From JANMJD01 sp963828405 (GTDB taxonomy: Bacteria > Actinomycetota > Acidimicrobiia > Acidimicrobiales > Ilumatobacteraceae), in NCBI GenBank assembly GCA_963828405.1, contig CAWHEG010000031.1:744001-808000 (forward strand): a stretch of 64,000 nt of DNA. The letters run 5' to 3'. This document shows, piece by piece, positions 18,291 through 26,285 of the stretch. Under the pieces are notes generated by a model. It was not told where the DNA came from. It worked only from the letters and a program-made list of their open reading frames with translations, and made no database searches. Position numbers and translations under genes: made by a program. Numbering within the stretch: position 1 is the stretch's first letter; every line of letters begins with the position of its first letter.

Positions 18291-18784
18291 TGGCGTGGCT
18301 GTTGGATACGAACGTGCTGGTGAACGCGAAGCGCGACTACTACGGGTTCGAGTTCTGTCCCGGATTCTGGGAATGGCTCGACATCGCATGGGCGACCGGC
18401 CGCGTCGAGAGTGTCCAAGCCGTGTACGACGAACTCGTTGACTACGGCGACCAGCTCAGCGACTGGGCACGCGATCACCGTTCGTTCTTCCGATCGCCAG
18501 GCGCAGCCGAGGTCAGCGCAATGGCAACGGTGAACGGCTGGGCAGCGGCGTCGAGCGATTACACGCTGGCGGCGAAGTACGAGTTCGCCGCCGCGGCCGA
18601 CTCGGCTCTGCTTGCCTATGCGGTCGCCGGAAGGCACACGGTCGTCACACACGAACTCCCCGCGAACGCGCGCAAGCGCATCCCGATTCCGAACGCTGCG
18701 TCGGCGCTTGGTGTTTCCTACGCGTCACCATGGCGGATGCTTCGGGCGGAGCGTCCCTTGTTCGTATTGGGGCGGGTGTCGTAG
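18290..18784 (+). CDS. DUF4411 PIN-like toxin
   Basis: 164 residues. Opens with MAWLLDTNVLVNAKRDYYGF, a PIN-domain-like N-terminus with the first acidic residue in LLDTNV. Further acidic residues come at YDELVDYGDQL, AAAADSALLAYA and VTHELPANARKRIPIPNA, the pattern of DUF4411 proteins. PIN-like proteins are metal-dependent RNases, and those paired with COG2856 proteins are considered toxin-antitoxin modules. ATG 18290 overlaps the stop of the immA-like gene (TGATG). The stop at 18784 is followed at once by the hsdM start, so the pair is embedded in the restriction operon. Confidence 0.82.
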   Translation: MAWLLDTNVLVNAKRDYYGFEFCPGFWEWLDIAWATGRVESVQAVYDELVDYGDQLSDWARDHRSFFRSPGAAEVSAMATVNGWAAASSDYTLAAKYEFAAAADSALLAYAVAGRHTVVTHELPANARKRIPIPNAASALGVSYASPWRMLRAERPLFVLGRVS

Positions 18785-18786
18785 CA

Positions 18787-20271
18787 GTGGCGCCGACGAC
18801 GAACTCGAATCAGTTGGTGCAGAAGCTGTGGAATTTCTGCAACGTGCTGCGTGACGATGGGGTGTCGACGATCGAGTACGTCGAGCAGCTCACGTATCTG
18901 CTGTTCTTGAAGATGGCCGACGAGCGCCAGATGGCTGGGCTCGGTGAGGTCGTCCCGTATGGGCTCGACTGGCAGTCGCTACTCGACCGTGATGGCGACG
19001 AGTTGGAGACGCACTACCGACACATCCTCGAATCGCTCGGTAAGCAGACCGGCACGTTGGGCACGATCTACCGCAAGGCCCAGAACCGCATCCAGGACCC
19101 TGCCAAGCTGCGCCGGCTGGTGGTGAACCTGATCAACGAGGAGACCTGGACGGCGGTTGACGCCGACCTGAAGGGCGATGCGTACGAGGGTCTACTGCAG
19201 AAGGGCGCAGAGGACACCAAGTCTGGGGCCGGCCAGTACTTCACACCTCGGCCGTTGGTGCGGGCGATGATCGCCTGCCTACGGCCGAAGCCGGGCGAGA
19301 CGGTCGCTGATCCGGCGTGCGGGACCGGCGGGTTCCTGTTGGCGGCGCACGAGTGGATCGTCGATCACCACATCGCCGAGATGGATGCCGACGACAAGCG
19401 GTTCCTACGCGACGAGGCCGTGCACGGCTGGGAGATTGTCGATGGCACCGCCCGGCTGTGTGCGATGAATCTGTTGTTGCACGGCATCGGCACGCCGAGC
19501 GGCAAGAGCTTGGTGACGGTGGCCGATGCACTGCGCGGTGATCCGGGGTTGCGGGTGGACGTGATCGCGGCGAATCCGCCGTTCGGTCGGAAGTCGTCGA
19601 TGACGATGGTCAACGAGGCGGGCGAGGCCGAGCGCGAGGACCTGGTGGTGGTGCGCGACGACTTCTGGGCGTCGACGTCGAACAAGCAGCTGAACTTCCT
19701 GCAGCACATGAAGACGATGCTGAAGATCGGCGGCCGTGCCGCGGTGGTGCTGCCGGACAACGTGTTGTTCGAGGCCGGTGCCGGTGAGACGATCCGCCAC
19801 CGGTTGTTGGCGGAGTGCGATCTCCACACGATCCTGCGCCTGCCGACCGGGATCTTCTACGCCCAGGGTGTGAAGGCGAACGTGCTGTTCTTCGATCGCA
19901 AGCCCGCGGCCGCGGACCCGTGGACGAAGGCGACGTGGGTGTACGACCTGCGAACCAACATGCACTTCACCCTGAAGACCAAGACGCTGCAGTACGCAGA
20001 CCTCGCCGCCTTCGTCGAGTCGTACAGCCCAGAGGACCGCGCCAAGCGGGTCGAGTCGGAGCGCTTCCGCCGGTTCACCTACGACGCGTTGACGGCGCGC
20101 GACAAGGCGAACCTCGACATCACCTGGCTGCGCGACGAATCCCTCCGGGACTCCAGCAACCTGCCCGCACCGGGGGTCCTCGCCGCCGAGATCGTCGAAG
20201 AACTTGAAGCGGCCCTCGCCCAGTTCGCCGAGCTCGCCGCGAGCCTGCCGGTCGACGACGGCGGCTCTTGA
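18787..20271 (+). CDS. hsdM: Type I restriction-modification system methyltransferase subunit
   Basis: About 494 residues. The N-terminal helical domain (NSNQLVQKLWNFCNVLRDDG, YVEQLTYLLFLKMADER) contacts HsdS. The methyltransferase domain shows GQYFTPRPLVRAMI, the SAM-binding DPACGTGGF near residue 175 and the catalytic NPPFG near 262, marking an N6-adenine methylase. GTG 18787 is preferred because it follows the upstream stop directly and gives the normal N-terminus; an ATG at 18730 in the same frame would overlap the DUF4411 gene by 55 bases. It protects host DNA and is the core of the HsdR-HsdM-HsdS complex. Confidence 0.92.
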   Translation: MAPTTNSNQLVQKLWNFCNVLRDDGVSTIEYVEQLTYLLFLKMADERQMAGLGEVVPYGLDWQSLLDRDGDELETHYRHILESLGKQTGTLGTIYRKAQNRIQDPAKLRRLVVNLINEETWTAVDADLKGDAYEGLLQKGAEDTKSGAGQYFTPRPLVRAMIACLRPKPGETVADPACGTGGFLLAAHEWIVDHHIAEMDADDKRFLRDEAVHGWEIVDGTARLCAMNLLLHGIGTPSGKSLVTVADALRGDPGLRVDVIAANPPFGRKSSMTMVNEAGEAEREDLVVVRDDFWASTSNKQLNFLQHMKTMLKIGGRAAVVLPDNVLFEAGAGETIRHRLLAECDLHTILRLPTGIFYAQGVKANVLFFDRKPAAADPWTKATWVYDLRTNMHFTLKTKTLQYADLAAFVESYSPEDRAKRVESERFRRFTYDALTARDKANLDITWLRDESLRDSSNLPAPGVLAAEIVEELEAALAQFAELAASLPVDDGGS

Positions 20272-20284
20272 GTTCCGTCGAGCG

Positions 20285-20535
20285 TCGTGATCGCGTGAAT
20301 GCCGAAGCGAGTGGACAAGGTCCGATCGTGGAGCACGATCAGCACGTCGATCTCGTGCTCGACGTTCAGTCGTTGTGCTCGACGAACACCGAGCCTCCGA
20401 ACCGAATCCGACCGGGTAGTCGCGATGTACCAACGCGTTGGCGAAGGCTTTGCGCACGGCTGGCTCCGGGAAGTCGGCCACGGTGATCTGCTGGCCACTC
20501 GGCAGGAGGAGGTTGCTTGGCGCATGATCATCGCC
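20285..20535 (-). pseudogene. Remnant of an AlbA_2/ATP-binding regulator gene
   Basis: On the minus strand, NLLLPSGQQITVADFPEPAV followed by RKAFANALVHRDY is nearly identical to the ATP-binding region of the intact protein at 24320-26101 (residues about 274-305). After a frame change, a segment equivalent to residues about 415-428 follows (EHEIDVLIVLHDRTLS), so the middle is deleted and both ends are missing. It is a decayed paralogue wedged between hsdM and the nitronate monooxygenase gene, suggesting past duplication or recombination within the island. Confidence 0.7.
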
Positions 20536-20676
20536 GGCGCGCCGTCGACGGACGTGCCCTCGTCGGTGAACTCGGTACGCGGTCGCCGGCGTCGATCCCT
20601 TCCTTGTCGACCAATACGGAGATGTTGGCGGAGCTCAGCTGCCCGACGACCTTCTCGACGAGCATATTGTTCGTCG

Positions 20677-21792
20677 ATGCGCACCGACATCTGTGATCGA
20701 CTCGGCATCGAGTTCCCGATCTTCGCCTTTTCACATTGCCGGGACGTGATCGCCGCCGTCTCCAAGGCGGGTGGTTACGGAGTCCTCGGCGTTCTCGCCT
20801 TCGATCCCGACGAACTCGAGATCGAGCTGTCATGGATCGACGAGCACTGCGGCGGCAAGCCCTACGGGGTCGATCTGGTGATCCCGGCCAAGTACCTGGG
20901 CAAGGGCGGTGGGGCCGAGGCCGTGCCCGACAACCTGGCCGCGCTGATCCCGCAGGAACACCGGGACTTCGTCGAGCAGCTCCTCGCCGAACATGGCGTG
21001 CCACCCTTGCCCGAGGATCTCGACACCACACCCCGAACGGCCGGGCTCAACGTCGACGCCTACTCGGGCGACCTGCTCGAGATCTCCCTGGCCCACGGGG
21101 CCTCGATGGTCGTCAACGCACTCGGCCCGCCCCCGCCGTCGGTGATCGACAAAGCCCACGAGCACGGCGCGCTCGTCGGGGCACTGGTGGGGAGCCGGCA
21201 ACACGCCGAGCGGCAGGTCGCGCAAGGTGTCGACGTGATCATCGCCCAGGGCACCGAAGCCGGCGGCCACTGCGGCGAGATCTCCACGATGGTCCTCGTT
21301 CCGGAGGTGGTCGACGCCGTCGGCGACCGGGCAGCCGTCCTCGCAGCGGGCGGGATCGCCACCGGACGACAGATGACCGCCGCACTGGCGCTCGGCGCCC
21401 AGGGCGTGTGGACCGGTTCGATGTGGCTCACCGTCACCGAGGCCAACACTCCGCCGGTCGTCTTGGAGAACCTGCTGGGAGCGTCGTCGGCGGATACCGT
21501 GCGCGCCCGGTACATCACCGGCAAGCCGGCGCGTCAGCTCAAGTCGGCGTGGACCGAGGCCTGGTCGAGGCCCGACGCGCCGACGCCACTGCCCATGCCA
21601 CTGCAGGGCATCTTGTGGGGCGAGGCGTCACGTCGGTTCTTCCGCTCCGGCAACCGTGCTCTGGCGAACTTCCCGGTCGGCCAGATCGTCGGCAGGCTCA
21701 ACACGGTGCGCTCGAGTGGTGAGGTCATCCTCGACATGGTGAACGAGTGCGTCGAGACACAGGACCGCCTCGCCCGTCTGTTCGGCGCATGA
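20677..21792 (+). CDS. Nitronate monooxygenase-family flavoprotein
   Basis: 371 residues. A TIM-barrel FMN enzyme of the 2-nitropropane dioxygenase class: CDRLGIEFPIFAFSHCRDVI at the start, VSKAGGYGVLGVLAF, GVDVIIAQGTEAGGHCGE (phosphate-binding and catalytic His region) and VLAAGGIATGRQMTAALALG. Oxidises alkyl nitronates or related compounds, and family members also include enoyl reductases, so the exact substrate is open. ATG 20677 gives the usual N-terminus. It is an apparently intact metabolic gene inside the island. Confidence 0.85.
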   Translation: MRTDICDRLGIEFPIFAFSHCRDVIAAVSKAGGYGVLGVLAFDPDELEIELSWIDEHCGGKPYGVDLVIPAKYLGKGGGAEAVPDNLAALIPQEHRDFVEQLLAEHGVPPLPEDLDTTPRTAGLNVDAYSGDLLEISLAHGASMVVNALGPPPPSVIDKAHEHGALVGALVGSRQHAERQVAQGVDVIIAQGTEAGGHCGEISTMVLVPEVVDAVGDRAAVLAAGGIATGRQMTAALALGAQGVWTGSMWLTVTEANTPPVVLENLLGASSADTVRARYITGKPARQLKSAWTEAWSRPDAPTPLPMPLQGILWGEASRRFFRSGNRALANFPVGQIVGRLNTVRSSGEVILDMVNECVETQDRLARLFGA

Positions 21793-21820
21793 ACTCGTGC
21801 CGGTGTGCGGGTTGGTCGGT

Positions 21821-22425
21821 TCAATCGAAGCAGCGCGTGACGAACGCTTCGTAAGCCTGTTCGTCGACCTTCACCACCAAGGCTCCATCGACTCGGCGAA
21901 TGTCGAGCACGGGACAGAACACTGATTCGCCATCGACGAAGAAGTGGGGCGAGCCGATCACCCGCGCGAGCGGCCATCGGTCCACTCGTCCCGGACGGCT
22001 GCGGCGTCGCCGGTGGTCGAGACGCCATTGTGCTGCGCCACTTCTGCCATCACCGCTGGATCGGACACGTCGCGGCCCTGCTCGAACACGAGCCGGCGGA
22101 GCTGCATCGCCACGGCCTCGCCGGTGGCATCGCCGAACTCGTACGAGGCTGCGGTGAGGGCGAGCGCCGGCAGCGTGCTGGCCGGGAACTGCCCAGGGTC
22201 GAAGCCGGCGAAGAGGTCGGGCGCAACCTGCGGTCTGATCTCGTCGATCTCTTCGCCGATGGAGTGCGCGTCGACCGCCTCGCCGTTCACCAGCTCGAGC
22301 GGCCAAGCGCGGATACGGAAGCGGACATCGTCCCGCCCGAGTTGGTGCCGTCGCTCGATCAGACGTGTGAGCCCCACGTAGGCGAACGGACAGACGATGT
22401 CGGCGTACACCTCGACATTGGCCAT
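21821..22425 (-). CDS. DsbA-family oxidoreductase, frameshifted near the C-terminus
   Basis: Starts at ATG 22425: MANVEVYADIVCPFAYVGLT with the DIVCPFA thioredoxin-fold motif (only the first Cys of CXXC is present), placing it with DsbA/2-hydroxychromene-2-carboxylate isomerase-like proteins (FrnE group). The frame reaches TGA near 21958, but the typical C-terminal segment RVIGSPHFFVDGESVFCPVL, through AYEAFVTRCFD, is in the neighbouring frame to 21821. A single missing base near 21961-21980 explains the split. With correction the protein is about 200 residues, full length for the family. Function probably thiol-disulfide or glutathione/mycothiol-linked. Confidence 0.75.
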
Positions 22426-22529
22426 ACGGGTGAGGGTAGCGAGCCAATCGCCGAGGACCGAGCGCCGGAATGCCCTCCACCGGACCGAAGTCGCCAGTTG
22501 AGGGCTCCCTCATCGGAGGGAGTTCGTGA

Positions 22530-23066
22530 CCTCCGGCCCTACAGACCCATTCGCAAGAGGCAATAATCTTATGTCGCGGATGGCCAACTCGACGGTGGCG
22601 TGAGCGCGATAGAACACTTGTCGACATCGACCACGGGGCCGGTGAGGTCGGTGAGGAACGTGTGGTGTCGCCAGTCGGGCCACAGTCGTTGCTGACGTTC
22701 GTCGGTGAGCCTCGTGCGGCGCACGACCAGTCGTCGTGTCACCTGGTTGCGGCCTTTGCCGGTGGTGTAAGCGCACGACGCGACCTGTGCTCGACCGGTA
22801 GCGGTGTAGCCGATCTCGACCCACGCCGTGTCAGGAATCGCCTGGATAGCAGCAGTGATGCCGGGAGTGTTGGTGCGCACCGCCATCGTGTAACGCACAT
22901 CAAGCCGGTTCAACACGGTGATCGTGTCGTTGGCCCAGAACCCGGAATCGAACCGGACCGTCAACACTCCCGACGCTCCAGCACGCCGGACACGGGCGAC
23001 GAGTTCCTCAATGAACCGGCGTGCACCGCGTTGGGTGTTCGCTGATCCTTTCCGCATCCGGGCATG
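22530..23066 (-). pseudogene. IS1380-type transposase fragment
   Basis: On the minus strand the sequence MRKGSANTQRGARRFIEEL, VLTVRFDSGFWANDTI, YTMAVRTNTPGITAAIQAI, RLVVRRTRLTDER and LWPDWRHHTFLTDLTG matches the central and C-terminal part of IS1380/DDE_Tnp_1-like transposases. Near 22600-22625 the frame changes and continues as FYRAHATVELAIRDIR. The N-terminal half is absent, so the element is dead. No terminal inverted repeats could be identified. It abuts a truncated hydrolase gene, suggesting that an insertion and later deletion reshaped this spot. Confidence 0.75.
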
Positions 23067-23169
23067 AATAACACTGCGCACATGGGTGACGACTTCAGCA
23101 ACACCGACATCGAGCTGTGCGGCTCGCCGTGTTGCTGGCTCCAGGAAGGGCTGGAGCACATCCAGGACG

Positions 23170-23432
23170 GCATCACCGACTTCCTCAGCGACGCCTCCCC
23201 GCCCACCTCCCTTCGATCGGCGGTGGAAGCCGCATCGGACACGCGGTTCCTCCTGATCACGGCCGGCAGGGTGAGCGACGAGGGTCGCGCCGCTGCGTTC
23301 GTCCAGTCCGGCGCGAGCGAACGAGTCACGGTGTGGAACGTCGACGAAGCCGATCACACCGGCGGCTACGAGACGCGGCCCCAGGAGTGGCAGCAGCGTG
23401 TCATCGCGTTCCTCGACGCGAGCCTGAAGTGA
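23170..23432 (+). pseudogene. C-terminal fragment of an alpha/beta-hydrolase
   Basis: The segment SLRSAVEAASDTRFLLITAG to the stop at 23432 resembles the last 80 residues of an alpha/beta-hydrolase: RFLLITAGRVSDEG is the strand before the acidic residue and VDEADHTGGYETRPQEW carries the catalytic-His position (ADHTGG). The body of the enzyme with the nucleophilic Ser is absent; instead the open frame begins within the transposase fragment. It reads straight toward the SRPBCC gene at 23452, so the original hydrolase and that gene probably formed an operon. Confidence 0.6.
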
Positions 23433-23451
23433 CAAGGAAACGGAGGTCGTG

Positions 23452-24162
23452 ATGTCGACGAACTGGCGCTGGACCGCTGGTGCACTTGGTGCCGTCGCGC
23501 TCGGGGAGGCCGTGCTGTTCCATCTCGGTCGGACCTACGGGTCCACCAAGGAGGAGCGAGCCACGACGCTGCCGGGGGATCACATCGTCGGCGATCCCAA
23601 CGTGGTGACCGATCACGCGGTCACGATCGAAGCACCTCCGGCTGCCGTCTGGCCGTGGCTGGTGCAGATGGGCTGGGGCCGGGGAGGCTGGTACACGGCA
23701 AGGTGGGTCGACCGGCTGTTGTTCCCGGCCAACGAACCCAGCGCCGATCGAATCGTGCCCGACCTCCAGGACATCGGCATCGGCACGTTCATCCCGGACG
23801 GCCCGCCGCATACCGAGTGCGGTCTCATCGTCGAGGAGATCGAGCGCGAACGGGCGCTGGTGCTGCACTCGAACAGCCATCTGCCGATGAGCTGGCGGGC
23901 GCACGCAACACTCGACTGGTCGTGGGCCTTCGTCCTCACCCCGCTCGACGAAGGACGTCGCACCCGCTTCCACTTCCGCTCGAGATGGACGACAGGCCCG
24001 TGGTGGTTGACCCTCGGGGGTCGCCTGGGGATCGTTCCCGCCGACTTCGTCATGTCGCGGGACATGCTTCGAGGGGTCAAGCAGCGCGCCCAGCGGGCCT
24101 CGCTCGGACCGTCGGCCGCGGCGGCCGAGGGCGCTGCATCGAAGTCGACGGCCAACGGGTGA
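23452..24162 (+). CDS. SRPBCC-superfamily protein
   Basis: 236 residues. An N-terminal hydrophobic stretch (TAGALGAVALGEAVLFHLG) may anchor it. The body has the START/SRPBCC pattern: HAVTIEAPPAAVWPWLVQMG, RGGWYTARWVDRLLF, and a C-terminal strand-helix TRFHFRSRWTTGPWWLTLGG. Such proteins bind hydrophobic ligands in a deep cavity, and this subgroup of actinobacterial membrane-linked members has no assigned function. CGGAGG precedes ATG 23452 at good spacing; a GTG immediately before (23449) is less likely. Confidence 0.75.
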   Translation: MSTNWRWTAGALGAVALGEAVLFHLGRTYGSTKEERATTLPGDHIVGDPNVVTDHAVTIEAPPAAVWPWLVQMGWGRGGWYTARWVDRLLFPANEPSADRIVPDLQDIGIGTFIPDGPPHTECGLIVEEIERERALVLHSNSHLPMSWRAHATLDWSWAFVLTPLDEGRRTRFHFRSRWTTGPWWLTLGGRLGIVPADFVMSRDMLRGVKQRAQRASLGPSAAAAEGAASKSTANG

Positions 24163-24279
24163 ATCGAGGCTGCTGGCAAGCGAACGACGAGCGCCGACGA
24201 CACCGTGCGCGCTGGCAGTCGGCTTTATCGGCGTTGCCGTCCGGCTCATGGCCGCCCTCGCTGCGGCGCTTTCGCCGAG

Positions 24280-24315
24280 TTTTACTACGGCCTCCAGCTG
24301 GAGGGTATAGTAAAA
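24280..24315 (+). promoter_or_regulatory. Nested palindrome overlapping a -10-like box before the AlbA_2 gene
   Basis: Outer arms TTTTACTA (24280-24287) and TAGTAAAA (24308-24315) are perfect inverted repeats, and the 14-base palindrome CCTCCAGCTGGAGG lies between them. TATAGT (24306-24311) resembles a -10 element placed so that transcription would begin at or next to ATG 24320, giving a leaderless mRNA, consistent with the absence of any ribosome binding site. The palindrome is a natural operator for the downstream DNA-binding protein (autoregulation). A transcriptional stem-loop is the alternative. Confidence 0.5.
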
Positions 24316-24319
24316 GTCT

Positions 24320-26101
24320 ATGAAAGTCCCGGCCATCGTCGCGTCCGCCGTCGAAGCGGTGATCAACGGCTCGACCGCTCACAGCCTGGAGAGCCAGAAC
24401 CTCGACTTCAAGCAGGCCGACCGGGATCTACGTAAGACGCTCTCCGACCTCGCGGAGGCGGCTATGTGCTTCGCCAACGCGTCAGGCGGGCATCTCGTCG
24501 TCGGCATTGCATACCGGCCGGGCGGCCTGACCGCCCTGAAGGGCTGTAACGCGCCGGTGCAGGACATCGGCAAGGGCATCTTCGAGAGGACCAGCCCCGG
24601 CTTGATCGTCGAGGTCGACGAGTACCGCCACCCGAACGCGCCTGACGTGCGCCTGATCATCATCGGGGTCTCGCAGGGCACACAGGTGTACTCGGTTGCG
24701 GGCCGAGTGACTCTCCGCATGGGGACCGACTGCCAGGCCCTCAGCCCCGCCGAGGTCCACCGTCTGTACTCGTCGCGACTGAGCCTCGACCTGTCGGCGG
24801 AGCCAACCGATCTCGGCATCGAAGCCATCTCCGCATCGGCCATGGAGATCGCTCGGCGTCGTCTGCGCTCCATGCCCGAAGGAGGGCGCGAAGTCGCGGA
24901 TCTCCCTCTCGGCGAGCTCCTTCGGAACCTCAAGCTCGTCGATGACTCGGGTTGGCTGCGGCGCGCCGGAGCCCTGTTGTTGACGACTCCGGCGGAGGAC
25001 GTGGAAGCGAGCCTCGTCTACGTGCATCGGCCGCGAGCGTCCGCTGAGCCGGACTACTCGACGCGTCTCGATGCGACGCTCCTTGAGGTGGCCGAGCGGG
25101 CCATCGAGCTGGTGCGCGCCCGGCGCCACGAGCGTAACCTCCTCTTGCCGAGCGGCCAGCAGATCACCGTTGCGGACTTCCCGGAGCCGGCCGTACGAGA
25201 AGCCATTGCCAACGCGTTGGTGCACCGCGACTACCGGCTCGGAGGCTCGGTGTTCGTCGAGCACAACGACGAGCAGCTCACCGTGACCTCGCCGGGCGGG
25301 TTCCTCACGGGTGTCTCGCCCGAGAACGTACTCACCGGTGAGCCACGTGCTCGCAACCCGCTACTCGCCGAAGCGGCCCGAAACCTGCGACTCGGTGAGC
25401 GTCTTGGCATCGGTGTCGATCGGATGTACCGATCGATGATCGCTGCCGGCGGCCATCCGCCGACGTTCGAAGATCGCAACGACTGCGTCCGAGTTCGATT
25501 CGCGGCGGCGCGCGACGCCGACGTGGCGAAGTTCGTCGCGCAGCTCCCCACCTCGCTGAACGACGAGCACGAGACCGACGTGCTGATCGTGCTCCATGAG
25601 CTGTGTCGCCAGCGCACGATCAGCGCCGAGACGCTCATGCCGGTCTCCCAACGCCCACTCGACGAGGCGCAGACGGTGCTCGAGCGAATGGCGGCTGCTC
25701 CACTGGACTTGCTCGAGCCGACCCGCCGCACTGCGAGCCGAGCACTTCCGACATATCGGTTGCGAGACCTCGTCCTCGCCCAACTCGGCGCTGCGGTTCA
25801 CTACCACCGACGGTCAGGTGACGACATCGACCGAAAGGTCATCGCGCACGTCGCCGAGTATGAGCGGATCACGAACGCAACGGTGCGGAACCTCCTCGAT
25901 GTGAGCGTGACGCGAGCGTCGGGCATCCTTCGCGACCTCGTCGATCGCGGCGTGCTGGTGAAGACGTCGACGCAGCGGCGCGGGAGCGCCGTGGAGTACG
26001 GCCCCGGACCGGACTTTCCCGAAGTCACGGTATCCAAGCCACCAAAGAAGCGACGCCAGGCCAGCGTCACCAAGCAGCAGGGTGGACTCCTCGATCAGTA
26101 G
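24320..26101 (+). CDS. AlbA_2 (Schlafen-like) ATP-binding DNA-binding regulator
   Basis: 593 residues. An N-terminal AlbA_2 domain (about 20-150) shows ESQNLDFKQADRDLRKTLSD, CFANASGGHLVVGIA and GRVTLRMGTDCQALSP. A central ATPase-like domain (HATPase_c_4, about 280-400) includes PEPAVREAIANALVHRDY, TSPGGFLTGVSPENV and LGERLGIGVDRMYRSM. The C-terminus has winged-helix features (ITNATVRNLLDVSVTRASGI, about 520-560). Such RecG-like or Schlafen-group proteins are often regulators or defence-associated. It probably starts leaderless at ATG 24320, behind the palindromic element. A truncated paralogue lies at 20285-20535. Confidence 0.82.
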   Translation: MKVPAIVASAVEAVINGSTAHSLESQNLDFKQADRDLRKTLSDLAEAAMCFANASGGHLVVGIAYRPGGLTALKGCNAPVQDIGKGIFERTSPGLIVEVDEYRHPNAPDVRLIIIGVSQGTQVYSVAGRVTLRMGTDCQALSPAEVHRLYSSRLSLDLSAEPTDLGIEAISASAMEIARRRLRSMPEGGREVADLPLGELLRNLKLVDDSGWLRRAGALLLTTPAEDVEASLVYVHRPRASAEPDYSTRLDATLLEVAERAIELVRARRHERNLLLPSGQQITVADFPEPAVREAIANALVHRDYRLGGSVFVEHNDEQLTVTSPGGFLTGVSPENVLTGEPRARNPLLAEAARNLRLGERLGIGVDRMYRSMIAAGGHPPTFEDRNDCVRVRFAAARDADVAKFVAQLPTSLNDEHETDVLIVLHELCRQRTISAETLMPVSQRPLDEAQTVLERMAAAPLDLLEPTRRTASRALPTYRLRDLVLAQLGAAVHYHRRSGDDIDRKVIAHVAEYERITNATVRNLLDVSVTRASGILRDLVDRGVLVKTSTQRRGSAVEYGPGPDFPEVTVSKPPKKRRQASVTKQQGGLLDQ

Positions 26102-26285
26102 GGATTCGAAGAGACGGTGGCCTGATCAGCCGACAGGCACACGGGCGCCGTGGAAGATGTCGGCGGGCAGCTCATGCTCGAGGTGCCAGAGGATCCGCCT
26201 GGCCGGTCGGTGAGGCTTCGGTCGTCGGGCTCTGCGACTCCCACTGGAACGGCGACGGCGAGATCGTACGGTCCCGTCGGCCGCG

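Noticed and set aside
26102..26285. Possible short gene between the AlbA_2 and VOC genes (RRILWHLEHELPADIFHGAR)
   Set aside because: Only about 28 residues look protein-like, with no start or ribosome binding site; kept as unexplained DNA.
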